The translations under genes and the position numbers were made by a program. The notes below the pieces were generated by a model. That model searched no databases. It was not told the origin of the DNA and saw nothing but the letters and a program-made list of their open reading frames with translations. Positions 32,299-39,438 of a DNA stretch of 43,291 nucleotides are shown here, piece by piece. This DNA is from CAZAKZ01 sp964485695 (GTDB lineage: Bacteria > Planctomycetota > JAFGQW01): positions 1 through 43,291 of the forward strand of contig CAZAKZ010000036.1 in NCBI GenBank assembly GCA_964485695.1, given 5' to 3'. The stretch's first letter is position 1; every line of letters begins with the position of its first letter.

Positions 32299-32916
32299 AT
32301 GAAGCCGACTCCCGAACAGATCGATGCCGCCTGTCTGCGGGTGGAGGCGGAAGGTCCTGGTTCCATTGACCTCGAAGCGATGCTGGAGTTTCACGGTCCC
32401 TTTGAGCTGGAGATCGGTTCCGGGAAGGGTGAGTTCATCGTCGAGGCTTCCCAGCGGTATCCCGATACTTTTTTTCTCGGTGTGGAGATATCCAGGAAGT
32501 ATGCCCTCAAGACGGCGGCCCGAATTGCCCGGTCCGGTGTCACGAACGTCCGTGTCGTCTGGATGGAAGGCCTCTTCTTCTTGCAGAGGGCCCTTGCGCC
32601 GGCAAGCGTGCGGGCCGTCCACGTCTATTTTCCGGATCCCTGGCCCAAACGTCGCCACCACAAACGCCGTGTGTTCAACGCCAGATTCGCGGCGGCGGCG
32701 GCCCGGGTCCTGAAGCCGGGCGGAAGCCTCTTTTTCCTCACAGACGACGCGGAGATGTACGCTCATGCCCTCAAGGTCTTCGGCGCCTCGGGCGGCCTGA
32801 CACCCCAGATCTTCGATTTCTCTCATCCGGGTCGTCCCCGGACCGGATATGAGCGCAAGTGGCTCCTGGAAAACCGTACCCTCCGGGGCGCCCGGTGGGT
32901 ACGCAGGGGGTGGTAG
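32299..32916 (+). CDS. trmB: tRNA (guanine-N7)-methyltransferase
   Basis: The ATG at 32299 follows GGAGAAA at good spacing and gives 205 residues, close to the usual size; longer frames reach 32266 and 32215. The SAM-binding motif is LEIGSGKGEFIVEA (37-50), Glu63 in GVEISRKYA contacts the cofactor, and VHVYFPDPWPKRRHHKRR (108-125) is the signature of TrmB. The C-terminal motif TGYERKWL is also present. It methylates G46 of tRNAs to m7G. Only tRNA-Leu is encoded in this window, so there is no direct context. It ends 28 bases from a convergent ABC permease gene, with repeat copy 7 in between. Confidence 0.95.
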   Translation: MKPTPEQIDAACLRVEAEGPGSIDLEAMLEFHGPFELEIGSGKGEFIVEASQRYPDTFFLGVEISRKYALKTAARIARSGVTNVRVVWMEGLFFLQRALAPASVRAVHVYFPDPWPKRRHHKRRVFNARFAAAAARVLKPGGSLFFLTDDAEMYAHALKVFGASGGLTPQIFDFSHPGRPRTGYERKWLLENRTLRGARWVRRGW

Positions 32917-32938
32917 GCTCCAATTTATCCACAGGCTG
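32916..32938 (+). repeat. DnaA-box repeat, copy 7
   Basis: TTATCCACAGGCTG (32925-32938) is exact and is followed by TTA. It begins on the last base of the trmB stop codon. The usual CGCGAGAG flank is absent. A related CCACCGGCTGG lies just to the right, within the end of the permease gene. Confidence 0.75.
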
Positions 32939-32944
32939 TTACCC

Positions 32945-33787
32945 TCAGTCCACCGGCTGGATCTCCCGTCCCCGGAACTTGAACCACCCCAGTAACACAA
33001 ACACCACCGTACAGCCGGCCAGAAAGACCACGGCGTCGTTCACGTGGGGCACCAGCTGGGAATCCCGGAACAGAACCAGACGAGGCCAGGGGCCGACCGC
33101 GGGGTGGTCGAAAAAGAGGCTGCGAAGATTCTGGGTGAAAGTGTAGCCGCCGATGGTGCCCGGCAGCAGGGCCACCACCCCCTCCCAGATCAGGGCATGG
33201 GTGAGGCCCAGAAGCAGGGCGACCAGGGGGCGCTTGCAGTAGAGGATCAGGGCGGAGTAGAGGGAGGTGAAGACCAGGGCGCCGAGGCCGCCGATGGACG
33301 TGAGGTGTACGGCCAGGGCGAAGGGGGGCAGGGGAGGCCGGAGGCCGGAGCCGATGCGTCCGATCAAATACACGGTGCCGAAGCAGGCGAGGAACAAGAC
33401 GGCCAGCACGCCGACCGTGACGGCGGCCGCCGCCAGGGTCCGGCCGAGGAGGATGGACAGCCGCGGACAGGGACGGATGAGGAGGTATACGAGGGTGCCC
33501 TGTTCGATCTCTCCACCGAGCAGTCCCAGGGCCGTGATGAGGGAGAGAAACGGCAGGATCAGGTTGAGCACCAGAAGGCTGGTGAACACCAGGTAGAGGT
33601 CGGTGGCCGAATGGTTTCTCCGGTCGGCCAGGGCCATGGTCACCTGGACGCCGATGAGGAGCAGCATCACGGTGGCGGCGACGAGGACCTTCCTGGGTCT
33701 GAAGTTCAGGCGAAGCCCCTGGCGGAAGGACAGGGTCATTCCTAGGACGAAGGTGACAGCAGGATTCGGGTTTCGGGCCTCGCTCAT
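32945..33787 (-). CDS. ABC-2 type transporter permease
   Basis: The 280 residues form a hydrophobic protein with about six membrane helices: one near residues 36-55, a pair around 65-95, then 105-145, 155-185 and 245-270. The segment EIEQGTLVYLLIRPCPR (93-109) is typical of ABC-2 permeases of the NosY type, between the second and third helices. It pairs with the ATPase just upstream; its ATG overlaps that gene's stop by four bases. The substrate is unknown. It is the last gene of the five-gene operon that starts with the HIT protein. Confidence 0.85.
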   Translation of the reverse strand: MSEARNPNPAVTFVLGMTLSFRQGLRLNFRPRKVLVAATVMLLLIGVQVTMALADRRNHSATDLYLVFTSLLVLNLILPFLSLITALGLLGGEIEQGTLVYLLIRPCPRLSILLGRTLAAAAVTVGVLAVLFLACFGTVYLIGRIGSGLRPPLPPFALAVHLTSIGGLGALVFTSLYSALILYCKRPLVALLLGLTHALIWEGVVALLPGTIGGYTFTQNLRSLFFDHPAVGPWPRLVLFRDSQLVPHVNDAVVFLAGCTVVFVLLGWFKFRGREIQPVD

Positions 33788-34707
33788 CGGTCCACCGTAT
33801 ATCGGAAAATGGCTTCCAGGCCCCGATCTTCCACATCCAGCTCGAGGAGGTTCGCCTCGCCCCTGGAGGCGAGAGCGGTCAGGAAGTCTATGGTCTTTTC
33901 GGGAACGGGGGTCTCCAGGATCAGGCCCGCTTCCGTGATACGGACGCCGATCACCTCCTCTCGATCCATGATCCGGACGGCCAGGTTTCTGGGATCTTCC
34001 ACGACAACGCGGACGCGGTAGGGTTCACGGAGCAGGCCGGAGCGAAGCTCGGGAATGCGGCCCGAGGCCATGAGTCGGCCGCTGCGCATGAGGGCCACAC
34101 GTTCCGTCATTGCCTCCACTTCGTGGAGGATGTGGCTTGAAACGAGAAGGGTTCGACCCTCCTCACCGAGGGAATGGACCAGGTTCATGAAGGCCCGACG
34201 TCCGATGGGATCCAGGCCGGCCAGCGGCTCGTCCAGGATGAGTACCTGGGGATCGTGGGCCAAGGCCTGGGCCAGCTTCAGGCGCTGGCGCATGCCCTTG
34301 GAATAGGTCTGGATGCGACGTCCGGCCACCCGGAACATGTCCACGCGTTCCAGGACGGCCTCGGTCGTCTTCAGGGCGGCCTTTCGGCCCCATCCATGAA
34401 ACCGCAAGAGGTGAGAGATGAACCTGCGTCCGGTCATGAAATCGGGGAGGGCGTCGACGTCCGGGACATAGCCCACCAGGGAACCGAGGCGGGGATTGCC
34501 CCAGGCCGACCGGCCGCCCAAGCGCACGTCCCCCTGGTCGGGACAGAGGAGGCCCATGGCCAGCTTGATCAGCGTCGACTTGCCGGCTCCGTTGGGCCCC
34601 AGCAGGCCGGTCACACCGGCTTCGACGTCCAGGGTCACCCCCATGACGCCCAGCACGTCGCCGTAGAACTTCGATACGCCTGCAAAGCGTATGAGTGGTT
34701 CGGTCAT
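33784..34707 (-). CDS. ABC transporter ATPase (second pair)
   Basis: The ATG at 34707 has AGGAGGGG just upstream. The frame is open far beyond it, but the extra part overlaps the permease gene and is not the same protein. The 307 residues contain Walker A GLLGPNGAGKST (34-45), signature YSKGMRQRLKLAQAL (135-149), Walker B VLILDEPLAGLDP (155-167) and the H-loop SSHILHE (190-196). A C-terminal extension of about 80 residues follows, as in ATPases of the NosF/drug-export type. It powers transport together with the adjacent permeases. Both neighbours overlap by four bases. Confidence 0.93.
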   Translation of the reverse strand: MTEPLIRFAGVSKFYGDVLGVMGVTLDVEAGVTGLLGPNGAGKSTLIKLAMGLLCPDQGDVRLGGRSAWGNPRLGSLVGYVPDVDALPDFMTGRRFISHLLRFHGWGRKAALKTTEAVLERVDMFRVAGRRIQTYSKGMRQRLKLAQALAHDPQVLILDEPLAGLDPIGRRAFMNLVHSLGEEGRTLLVSSHILHEVEAMTERVALMRSGRLMASGRIPELRSGLLREPYRVRVVVEDPRNLAVRIMDREEVIGVRITEAGLILETPVPEKTIDFLTALASRGEANLLELDVEDRGLEAIFRYTVDR

Positions 34708-35603
34708 CCGATCCCCTCCTTCTGCCGGCGGAGAAATTGGACCAGGATGACAAGGGCGAGGGCCGTCATGAGGCCGAGAAGCCCCAACGCCACGAAGGAC
34801 GGGAAGCCGGCCATGGAGGCGTGGCCGTGTATGACGCTGGAGGCTTCCATGAAGAGCAGTCGGGGATCGATCCAGTCGAAGGCTCCACCCGGCCGCACCC
34901 ACCGCATCACCCGGCCGATGCAGAAGGCAACGAAGAACATACCCAGCCAGGACCCGGCCAGGAGAAGGCCGTTTTCGGAAAACGTCCCGAACGCCAGGGC
35001 GGCCAGGGCCAGGATCCCGCTGAGGAGAACGGAGTAGAGGAACAGGGGCGCAAGCCAGCCGAGGTTCGTCAGGAAGAAGTCCGGGTCCGGCCCCAGCAGG
35101 GCGGTGGTCAGGTAGAGACACAGAACCCCGCCCCCGGTCAGGGTGAAGAGCACCAGAAAGACCGCAGCGAACTTGCCCAGGAAATAGTCGAGACGGCCGA
35201 TGGACCTGGAGAAGTAGATCTCCCAGGCCCGGGTCCGGAGATCCCGCGCCACCATGGGCACGGCCAGGACCCCAGTGGCGAGGAGAAGCAAGGTCCAGAG
35301 GAACTTGTCCTCCAGGTAATCCGAGTAGAAGTCGAGGTGGTCCCACAGCATGAGGCGGCTCATGCGCCCCGAGGCCATGTGGGCCTTCAGGCTCACCTGG
35401 ACGGGCGCGATGACGAACCGGGCATAGAGAATGGCCTCGCGAAAAAGCAGGGGGCCGAAGGCCACGAGGTAGAGGAGAACGAACCGCCATCGGAACACCC
35501 GGGTGGTGAGCTCGGACCGTGTGATGGGCCACCAGGCCAGGAGGGGACGGGGCCGGATCGAACCCTCGTAGCGTCGATACTCGGTTTTCGTGTCCCCGAT
35601 CAT
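34704..35603 (-). CDS. ABC-2 type transporter permease (first pair)
   Basis: The 299 residues have about six membrane helices and a conserved ABC-2 loop RTRAWEIYFSRSIGRLDYF (123-141), the counterpart of the EQGT loop in the second permease. The N-terminus (ITRSELTTRVFRWRFVLLYLVAFG) leads into the first helix. Unlike the second permease, it has a long extracytoplasmic stretch between helices one and two (about residues 60-95). It overlaps the preceding ATPase gene (35600-35603) and the following ATPase gene (34704-34707) by four bases each. The substrate is unknown. Confidence 0.83.
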   Translation of the reverse strand: MIGDTKTEYRRYEGSIRPRPLLAWWPITRSELTTRVFRWRFVLLYLVAFGPLLFREAILYARFVIAPVQVSLKAHMASGRMSRLMLWDHLDFYSDYLEDKFLWTLLLLATGVLAVPMVARDLRTRAWEIYFSRSIGRLDYFLGKFAAVFLVLFTLTGGGVLCLYLTTALLGPDPDFFLTNLGWLAPLFLYSVLLSGILALAALAFGTFSENGLLLAGSWLGMFFVAFCIGRVMRWVRPGGAFDWIDPRLLFMEASSVIHGHASMAGFPSFVALGLLGLMTALALVILVQFLRRQKEGIG

Positions 35604-36556
35604 GGTTCTTCGTCCAGGGCGTGGAAGAAGGCCTCCTCCAGGCTGGGTCGGTGCGGCTGGAGCGAGAGGATGCAGGCCGAAGCCTCCCTGGCGGCCTGGA
35701 ACAGAATCCGGGATCCCGCCCCGGGAGGCGGCAACAGCAGCCCCGCTCCCCGGCTGTCCAGGTCGCCGGAGACGCCCAGCCGGCTCAGGGTCGTTCGGAA
35801 TGCGTCCAGGTCGCCCGATAGACGGACCCGGAAGGTGGGGCGCGATTCGGGAAGGATTTCCTGCGCCGGCCCCGCCCCCACGAGTCGGCCTTCTCGCAGA
35901 ATGGCCACCCAGTCCACCACGGCCTCGGCATCGTTGAGGATGTGGGTGCTGAGGACGATATCCTTGTGGTGATTCTCGGTCAAGTCCTGGATGAGAGAGA
36001 GCATTTCCCTGCGACCCTCCGGGTCCAGTCCGTTGGTCGGCTCGTCCAGAAAGAGCAGGGGGGGGTCGTGAACCAGGGCCTGGGCCAGCTTCACCCGCTG
36101 TCGCATGCCGGTGGAGTAGCCCTCCACGTCACGATACCGGGCCTCCCCGAGGCCCGTGTAGTGGAGCACCTCGTGGGCGCGCAGGTACGCTTCGCTGCGC
36201 GGCAGGCCGGACAGCTCCCCGGCCAGGGAAACGGCCTTGAAACCGGTAAGGCCGGCCAGGTAGGTGTCCCGCTCGGGCATGTATCCGATACGACGGCGGG
36301 CTGTGCGCAGGTTCCGGCCGGCGTCGAGCCCGTAGATGTGGATCCGACCGGCCGTGGGGCGAACGAATCCGAGAACGGCCTTCAGGGTGGAGGACTTGCC
36401 GGCGCCATTGGGCCCGAGGAGGCCGACACACCCCCTGGGAAACTCCAGATCCAGGCCGTCCAGGGCGGCTACCTTGCCGTACTCCACGGTGAGGTTCCGG
36501 ATCTGGATGGGGGCGACGGCCGGGTCGAGGCCGGCAACATCGTGTCTTCTGTTCAT
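35600..36556 (-). CDS. ABC transporter ATPase (first pair)
   Basis: The ATG at 36556 overlaps the HIT stop codon by four bases; a longer frame to 36658 would overlap the HIT gene much further and is rejected. The 318 residues contain Walker A GLLGPNGAGKSS (45-56), signature YSTGMRQRVKLAQAL (147-161), Walker B LLFLDEPTNGLDP (167-179) and H-loop STHILND (203-209). The C-terminal 90 residues form the extra domain seen in NosF-like exporters. With the permease encoded next, it makes the first of two ATPase/permease pairs, which are related to each other and may have arisen by duplication. Confidence 0.93.
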   Translation of the reverse strand: MNRRHDVAGLDPAVAPIQIRNLTVEYGKVAALDGLDLEFPRGCVGLLGPNGAGKSSTLKAVLGFVRPTAGRIHIYGLDAGRNLRTARRRIGYMPERDTYLAGLTGFKAVSLAGELSGLPRSEAYLRAHEVLHYTGLGEARYRDVEGYSTGMRQRVKLAQALVHDPPLLFLDEPTNGLDPEGRREMLSLIQDLTENHHKDIVLSTHILNDAEAVVDWVAILREGRLVGAGPAQEILPESRPTFRVRLSGDLDAFRTTLSRLGVSGDLDSRGAGLLLPPPGAGSRILFQAAREASACILSLQPHRPSLEEAFFHALDEEP

Positions 36557-37041
36557 GCGTCCCACGCGGATTTCAGGCGGTCGTACGATTCCTCGAGGGT
36601 CTCCGGAAGGGACTTGGTGCCCCCGAGAACGGGCAGAAAGTTGGTGTCTCCCTCCCACCGCGGCAGGATATGAAAGTGCAGGTGACCGGGGATACCGGCG
36701 CCGGCCACGGAACCGATGTTGGCTCCGACGTTGAAGCCCTGGGGCTTGAAGGTCTCCCGGAGCACGGATTCGGCTCGCACCAGAAGCTCCATGGACTGGG
36801 CTTTTTCACCGGCCTCGAGGTCGTTCATGCACCGGACGTGGCGATAAGGGACCACCAGTAGATGCCCCGTGTTGTACGGGAATAGATTCAGGATCACGTA
36901 ACAGTATTCGTCCCGGTGGAGGATCAGGTGTTTCCGGTCGTCTTCTGTCTTGATCACCTCGCAGAAGACGCAAGTATCATCGCCGTCGTCCTGGGAATCG
37001 AGGATGTACTGCATGCGCCAGGGGCTGTAGAGAGAGTCCAT
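36553..37041 (-). CDS. HIT-family nucleotide hydrolase/transferase
   Basis: The ATG at 37041, behind GGAG, gives DSLYSPWRMQYI as the first residues, the usual start of this HIT subgroup; a longer frame to 37101 adds 20 residues that are not typical. The 162 residues have CVFC (24-27), which together with histidines can bind zinc, and the histidine triad GHLHFHILPRW (119-129, His120, His122, His124). Such proteins cleave nucleoside phosphoramidates, Ap4A or similar dinucleotides. It is the first gene of the operon with two ABC exporter pairs. The link to transport is unexplained. Confidence 0.9.
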   Translation of the reverse strand: MDSLYSPWRMQYILDSQDDGDDTCVFCEVIKTEDDRKHLILHRDEYCYVILNLFPYNTGHLLVVPYRHVRCMNDLEAGEKAQSMELLVRAESVLRETFKPQGFNVGANIGSVAGAGIPGHLHFHILPRWEGDTNFLPVLGGTKSLPETLEESYDRLKSAWDA

Positions 37042-37141
37042 GAAGTCTCCAGAGCTCAAGTTCAGAAGATGCCAGTTGCCGGTTCTTCTCGGTTGAATCA
37101 CCCCGGATAGGATACGAATTTCCGACGCAAGACACCAGAAA

Positions 37142-37220
37142 GAGCTAGTCCTGCCGGAAAAACAGGGCGTGGGATATCCGCAGATTATCCCACGCCCTGT
37201 TTTTCCGGCAGGACTAGCTC
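37142..37220. terminator. 35-bp perfect inverted repeat, likely bidirectional terminator
   Basis: The arms 37142-37176 and 37186-37220 are exact reverse complements with a 9-base loop. Each contains GGAAAAACAGGGCGTGGGAT or its complement, so both strands have a run of five T residues inside the stem. It begins three bases past the TAA stop of the DUF3352-like gene (minus strand) and lies upstream of the HIT operon. A terminator for the former is likely, but the stem is far longer than usual and its RNA would be an RNase III substrate. Confidence 0.85.
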
Positions 37221-37222
37221 GG

Positions 37223-39031
37223 TTACTTGCGATTGAACCGGAGGTTCAAATCGAAGATCAGGCCGACACCCGTTTCGAATGACATGACCCCCGCTGCGTA
37301 GCCGAAGTACTTCTCGAAGATTTCGGAGCTCGGCACCGGGAACCGGGCCAGCATCGCGGCCCGCTTCGTGAGCAGCATCATCACCTTCATTGCGTTGAGG
37401 CTCACGGAGAGCATCTTACCGTAGTTGTAGACCACGAGTCCCTCGCCCTCGCGGGGAAGCCCCTCGACGCAATCCCGGACCCCCTCGAGGCTCCCCAGGC
37501 CTCTTTCCTGACCTCCCATACGCTGGAGGATCTGGCGCACGATGGAGGTGGTGCCGATCCCCATCAGGACATGGGTGTCGGTGATAGCCAGGTCCATCAC
37601 GGGCTGGTTTTCATCATAGGTGGGCGCGCTCAGGATGGTGGCGCCCATGTACTCGGTCAGCTCCGCCCCCATGCCCTCGAAGTATTCCAGGAGAGATTCG
37701 ATAGTTTCCCGGTTCTTGATCCGGACGCCGAGGAGTATCGGGCCCTGTCCGGCCATGGGATTGATGATCGACTCCCCGCCGGACTTGAAGATGTTTTCCA
37801 GCTCTCCCTTGGCCGGGCCGGTCCGGACCATGATGATGGGATTCCCCAGGGCGCCCAGGATGTCGTTCTCGAGGGAGAGGCCGATTCGATCGTTGAACCT
37901 CTCCAGGCCCTCTTGAAAATCCTCGTATGGCTCCTCCCCGGCGGCCTCGATAATACTGCAAAGGCCGGAAAAGGCGGCGGAAAAATCGTAGTTGACGATG
38001 ACCACCTGCCAGGCGTCTTCGGGCACCCACCGCGGGATGGAGAGGTCCGCCTTCTTGAAGGTGATGAGGGATCCGATCCCGGATTTCCCGTCTCCCGTGT
38101 ACCCGAGGATGGACCGGGTGTACAAGGAATCCTTGCGAAGGAAGATGGATGAGCCGATGGTCGGAAACTCGTCCAGGCCCAGGGCCGAGATGACCGGTCC
38201 CACGTCACTGGGCATGATCCCCACGGCGGCCTCGATGAGCTCGGACACGGCGTGGACATTCACGTACAGGGTGATATCGCCCTTCCCGCCAAGCTTCGCC
38301 ACGGTGTCTTTCCAGTTCTGGGTATCTCCCAGGGTCTCCAGGTCCTCCTGGCAGCTGACCCGGATGAACTTGTCAAAACCCGCCTTGTCGTTGCTGAGGA
38401 CCAGGACCGAGTCGATCCAGCCGAGGTGGATGGGGCCGATAAAGTTCGTCGGATTCCGGCGTCCTTGAGACTTCAAGGGCATGAACGTCCGGACGGAGAC
38501 GCCCTTCACCTCGCGCGTGGCCACGCGATACATTTTTTCGGGTACGAGTTCGAGGAGGGACTCCAGGTTCTTCTTGAAGGCATCCGTCTCGTTCTTGCAG
38601 TCCACGGTGATCATGATTCCCGGCACCGGAGGCGTGCTGATCTTCACCTTGGTCAGACCGATGGCGACCTCGCCCTTGATCCGGCTCAGCATGTCCAGGG
38701 GATTCACGCCGATGCCCTGTTCGGCCTGGGAAGCGAATTTCTTCGCCATGCCTGTGAGCTGTTCCCAGAGGGGTTTCACTTCGGGGTCTTTGACCAGATC
38801 GCCGAAGGGGCTCGTCTCGAGCCAGGTTTTGTGCCTCTCGATGTCCTTGATGCGGAGGACGGCGAGGGTGCCCGGAGGGAAGCGCTCGGTCGCATTCAGG
38901 AATGCAGCTTTGTCCGGGGCTTTATCCGGGGCTTTTTCCTGGGCCGGAATCCCGGTGGTCGAGAACAGGAGAGGTGCGAAGAGAAACGGAAGGAGGGACC
39001 AGGCGGCCCCCCGGAAGCGTGTAGCGTGCAT
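37223..39031 (-). CDS. Secreted DUF3352-like protein
   Basis: The ATG at 39031 is nine bases after GGAG; an ATG at 39037 and a GTG at 39046 are alternatives. The protein is about 602 residues. A signal peptide (AAWSLLPFLFAPLLFSTTGI ending near PAQ) is followed by a DKAPDKA repeat and a long region with no catalytic motif. Recurring features are PPGTLAVLRIKDIE, where DUF3352-type proteins start, and several Gly-rich segments such as MNPNL-type turns. It shares this layout with the gene at 41704, including an early LAVLR/FAFVT strand, a WLETSPFGDL-type helix and GEVAIGLT. I read it as an exported structural or binding protein; the function is unknown. A long hairpin ends the transcript. Confidence 0.72.
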   Translation of the reverse strand: MHATRFRGAAWSLLPFLFAPLLFSTTGIPAQEKAPDKAPDKAAFLNATERFPPGTLAVLRIKDIERHKTWLETSPFGDLVKDPEVKPLWEQLTGMAKKFASQAEQGIGVNPLDMLSRIKGEVAIGLTKVKISTPPVPGIMITVDCKNETDAFKKNLESLLELVPEKMYRVATREVKGVSVRTFMPLKSQGRRNPTNFIGPIHLGWIDSVLVLSNDKAGFDKFIRVSCQEDLETLGDTQNWKDTVAKLGGKGDITLYVNVHAVSELIEAAVGIMPSDVGPVISALGLDEFPTIGSSIFLRKDSLYTRSILGYTGDGKSGIGSLITFKKADLSIPRWVPEDAWQVVIVNYDFSAAFSGLCSIIEAAGEEPYEDFQEGLERFNDRIGLSLENDILGALGNPIIMVRTGPAKGELENIFKSGGESIINPMAGQGPILLGVRIKNRETIESLLEYFEGMGAELTEYMGATILSAPTYDENQPVMDLAITDTHVLMGIGTTSIVRQILQRMGGQERGLGSLEGVRDCVEGLPREGEGLVVYNYGKMLSVSLNAMKVMMLLTKRAAMLARFPVPSSEIFEKYFGYAAGVMSFETGVGLIFDLNLRFNRK

Positions 39032-39438
39032 GGTCATTTTCTCCACTCAGGTTTGGGTGACCCTGCCGACCCCCCGGCGGTGGGGACCCGGTCGGTTGTC
39101 AGAGAGGTCAATCTCATCGGCAGATCCGTTGCCGGAAATCCATACGGCCTTCCGGATTCAATCGTTAGCTGGTTTCCAGGCGCCATACCATAGCAATCCG
39201 GGATGACATTCATAGAGCCCGGTATCGGTTCCCGGCCTCTGAATGCCTCACGATTCCAGTCTGGCGGTTCAATCGCCGTGTGAGGGTTCACAAAGGAATG
39301 GAGCCATTCGTCGGATCGGGGACAGGATTTTCTGTTCTCATCAAAATCAGCGGATCGAGAACACTCCCTGGCCTCGCGCCGGATTATCCACAGGCTGCTT
39401 ATCCGGATTATTATCAGGGCCAGGGATTCGGGTGAAAT
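39032..39438. other. Gap between the CAP/HEAT and DUF3352-like genes
   Basis: About 400 bases without a gene. It holds repeat copy 8 inside a hairpin (39365-39426) and should contain the promoter of the DUF3352-like gene; no good promoter hexamers were found. Confidence 0.5.
39365..39426. repeat. DnaA-box repeat, copy 8, in the loop of a hairpin
   Basis: TCCCTGGCC (39365-39373) pairs exactly with GGCCAGGGA (39418-39426). Inside, CCGGAT (39379-39384 region) pairs with ATCCGG (39400-39406 region). The repeat (39375-39397, CGCGCCGGA then TTATCCACAGGCTG) sits in and next to the loop. The 13 bases CTGGCCTCGCGCC before it are identical to those before copy 5. On the minus strand it follows the CAP/HEAT gene and may help to end it. 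Confidence 0.75.

Noticed and set aside
34708..35532. The long N-terminal extension of the second ABC ATPase frame
   Set aside because: It overlaps the permease gene on the same strand in another frame; the ATG at 34707 has an excellent ribosome-binding site and starts the normal domain.
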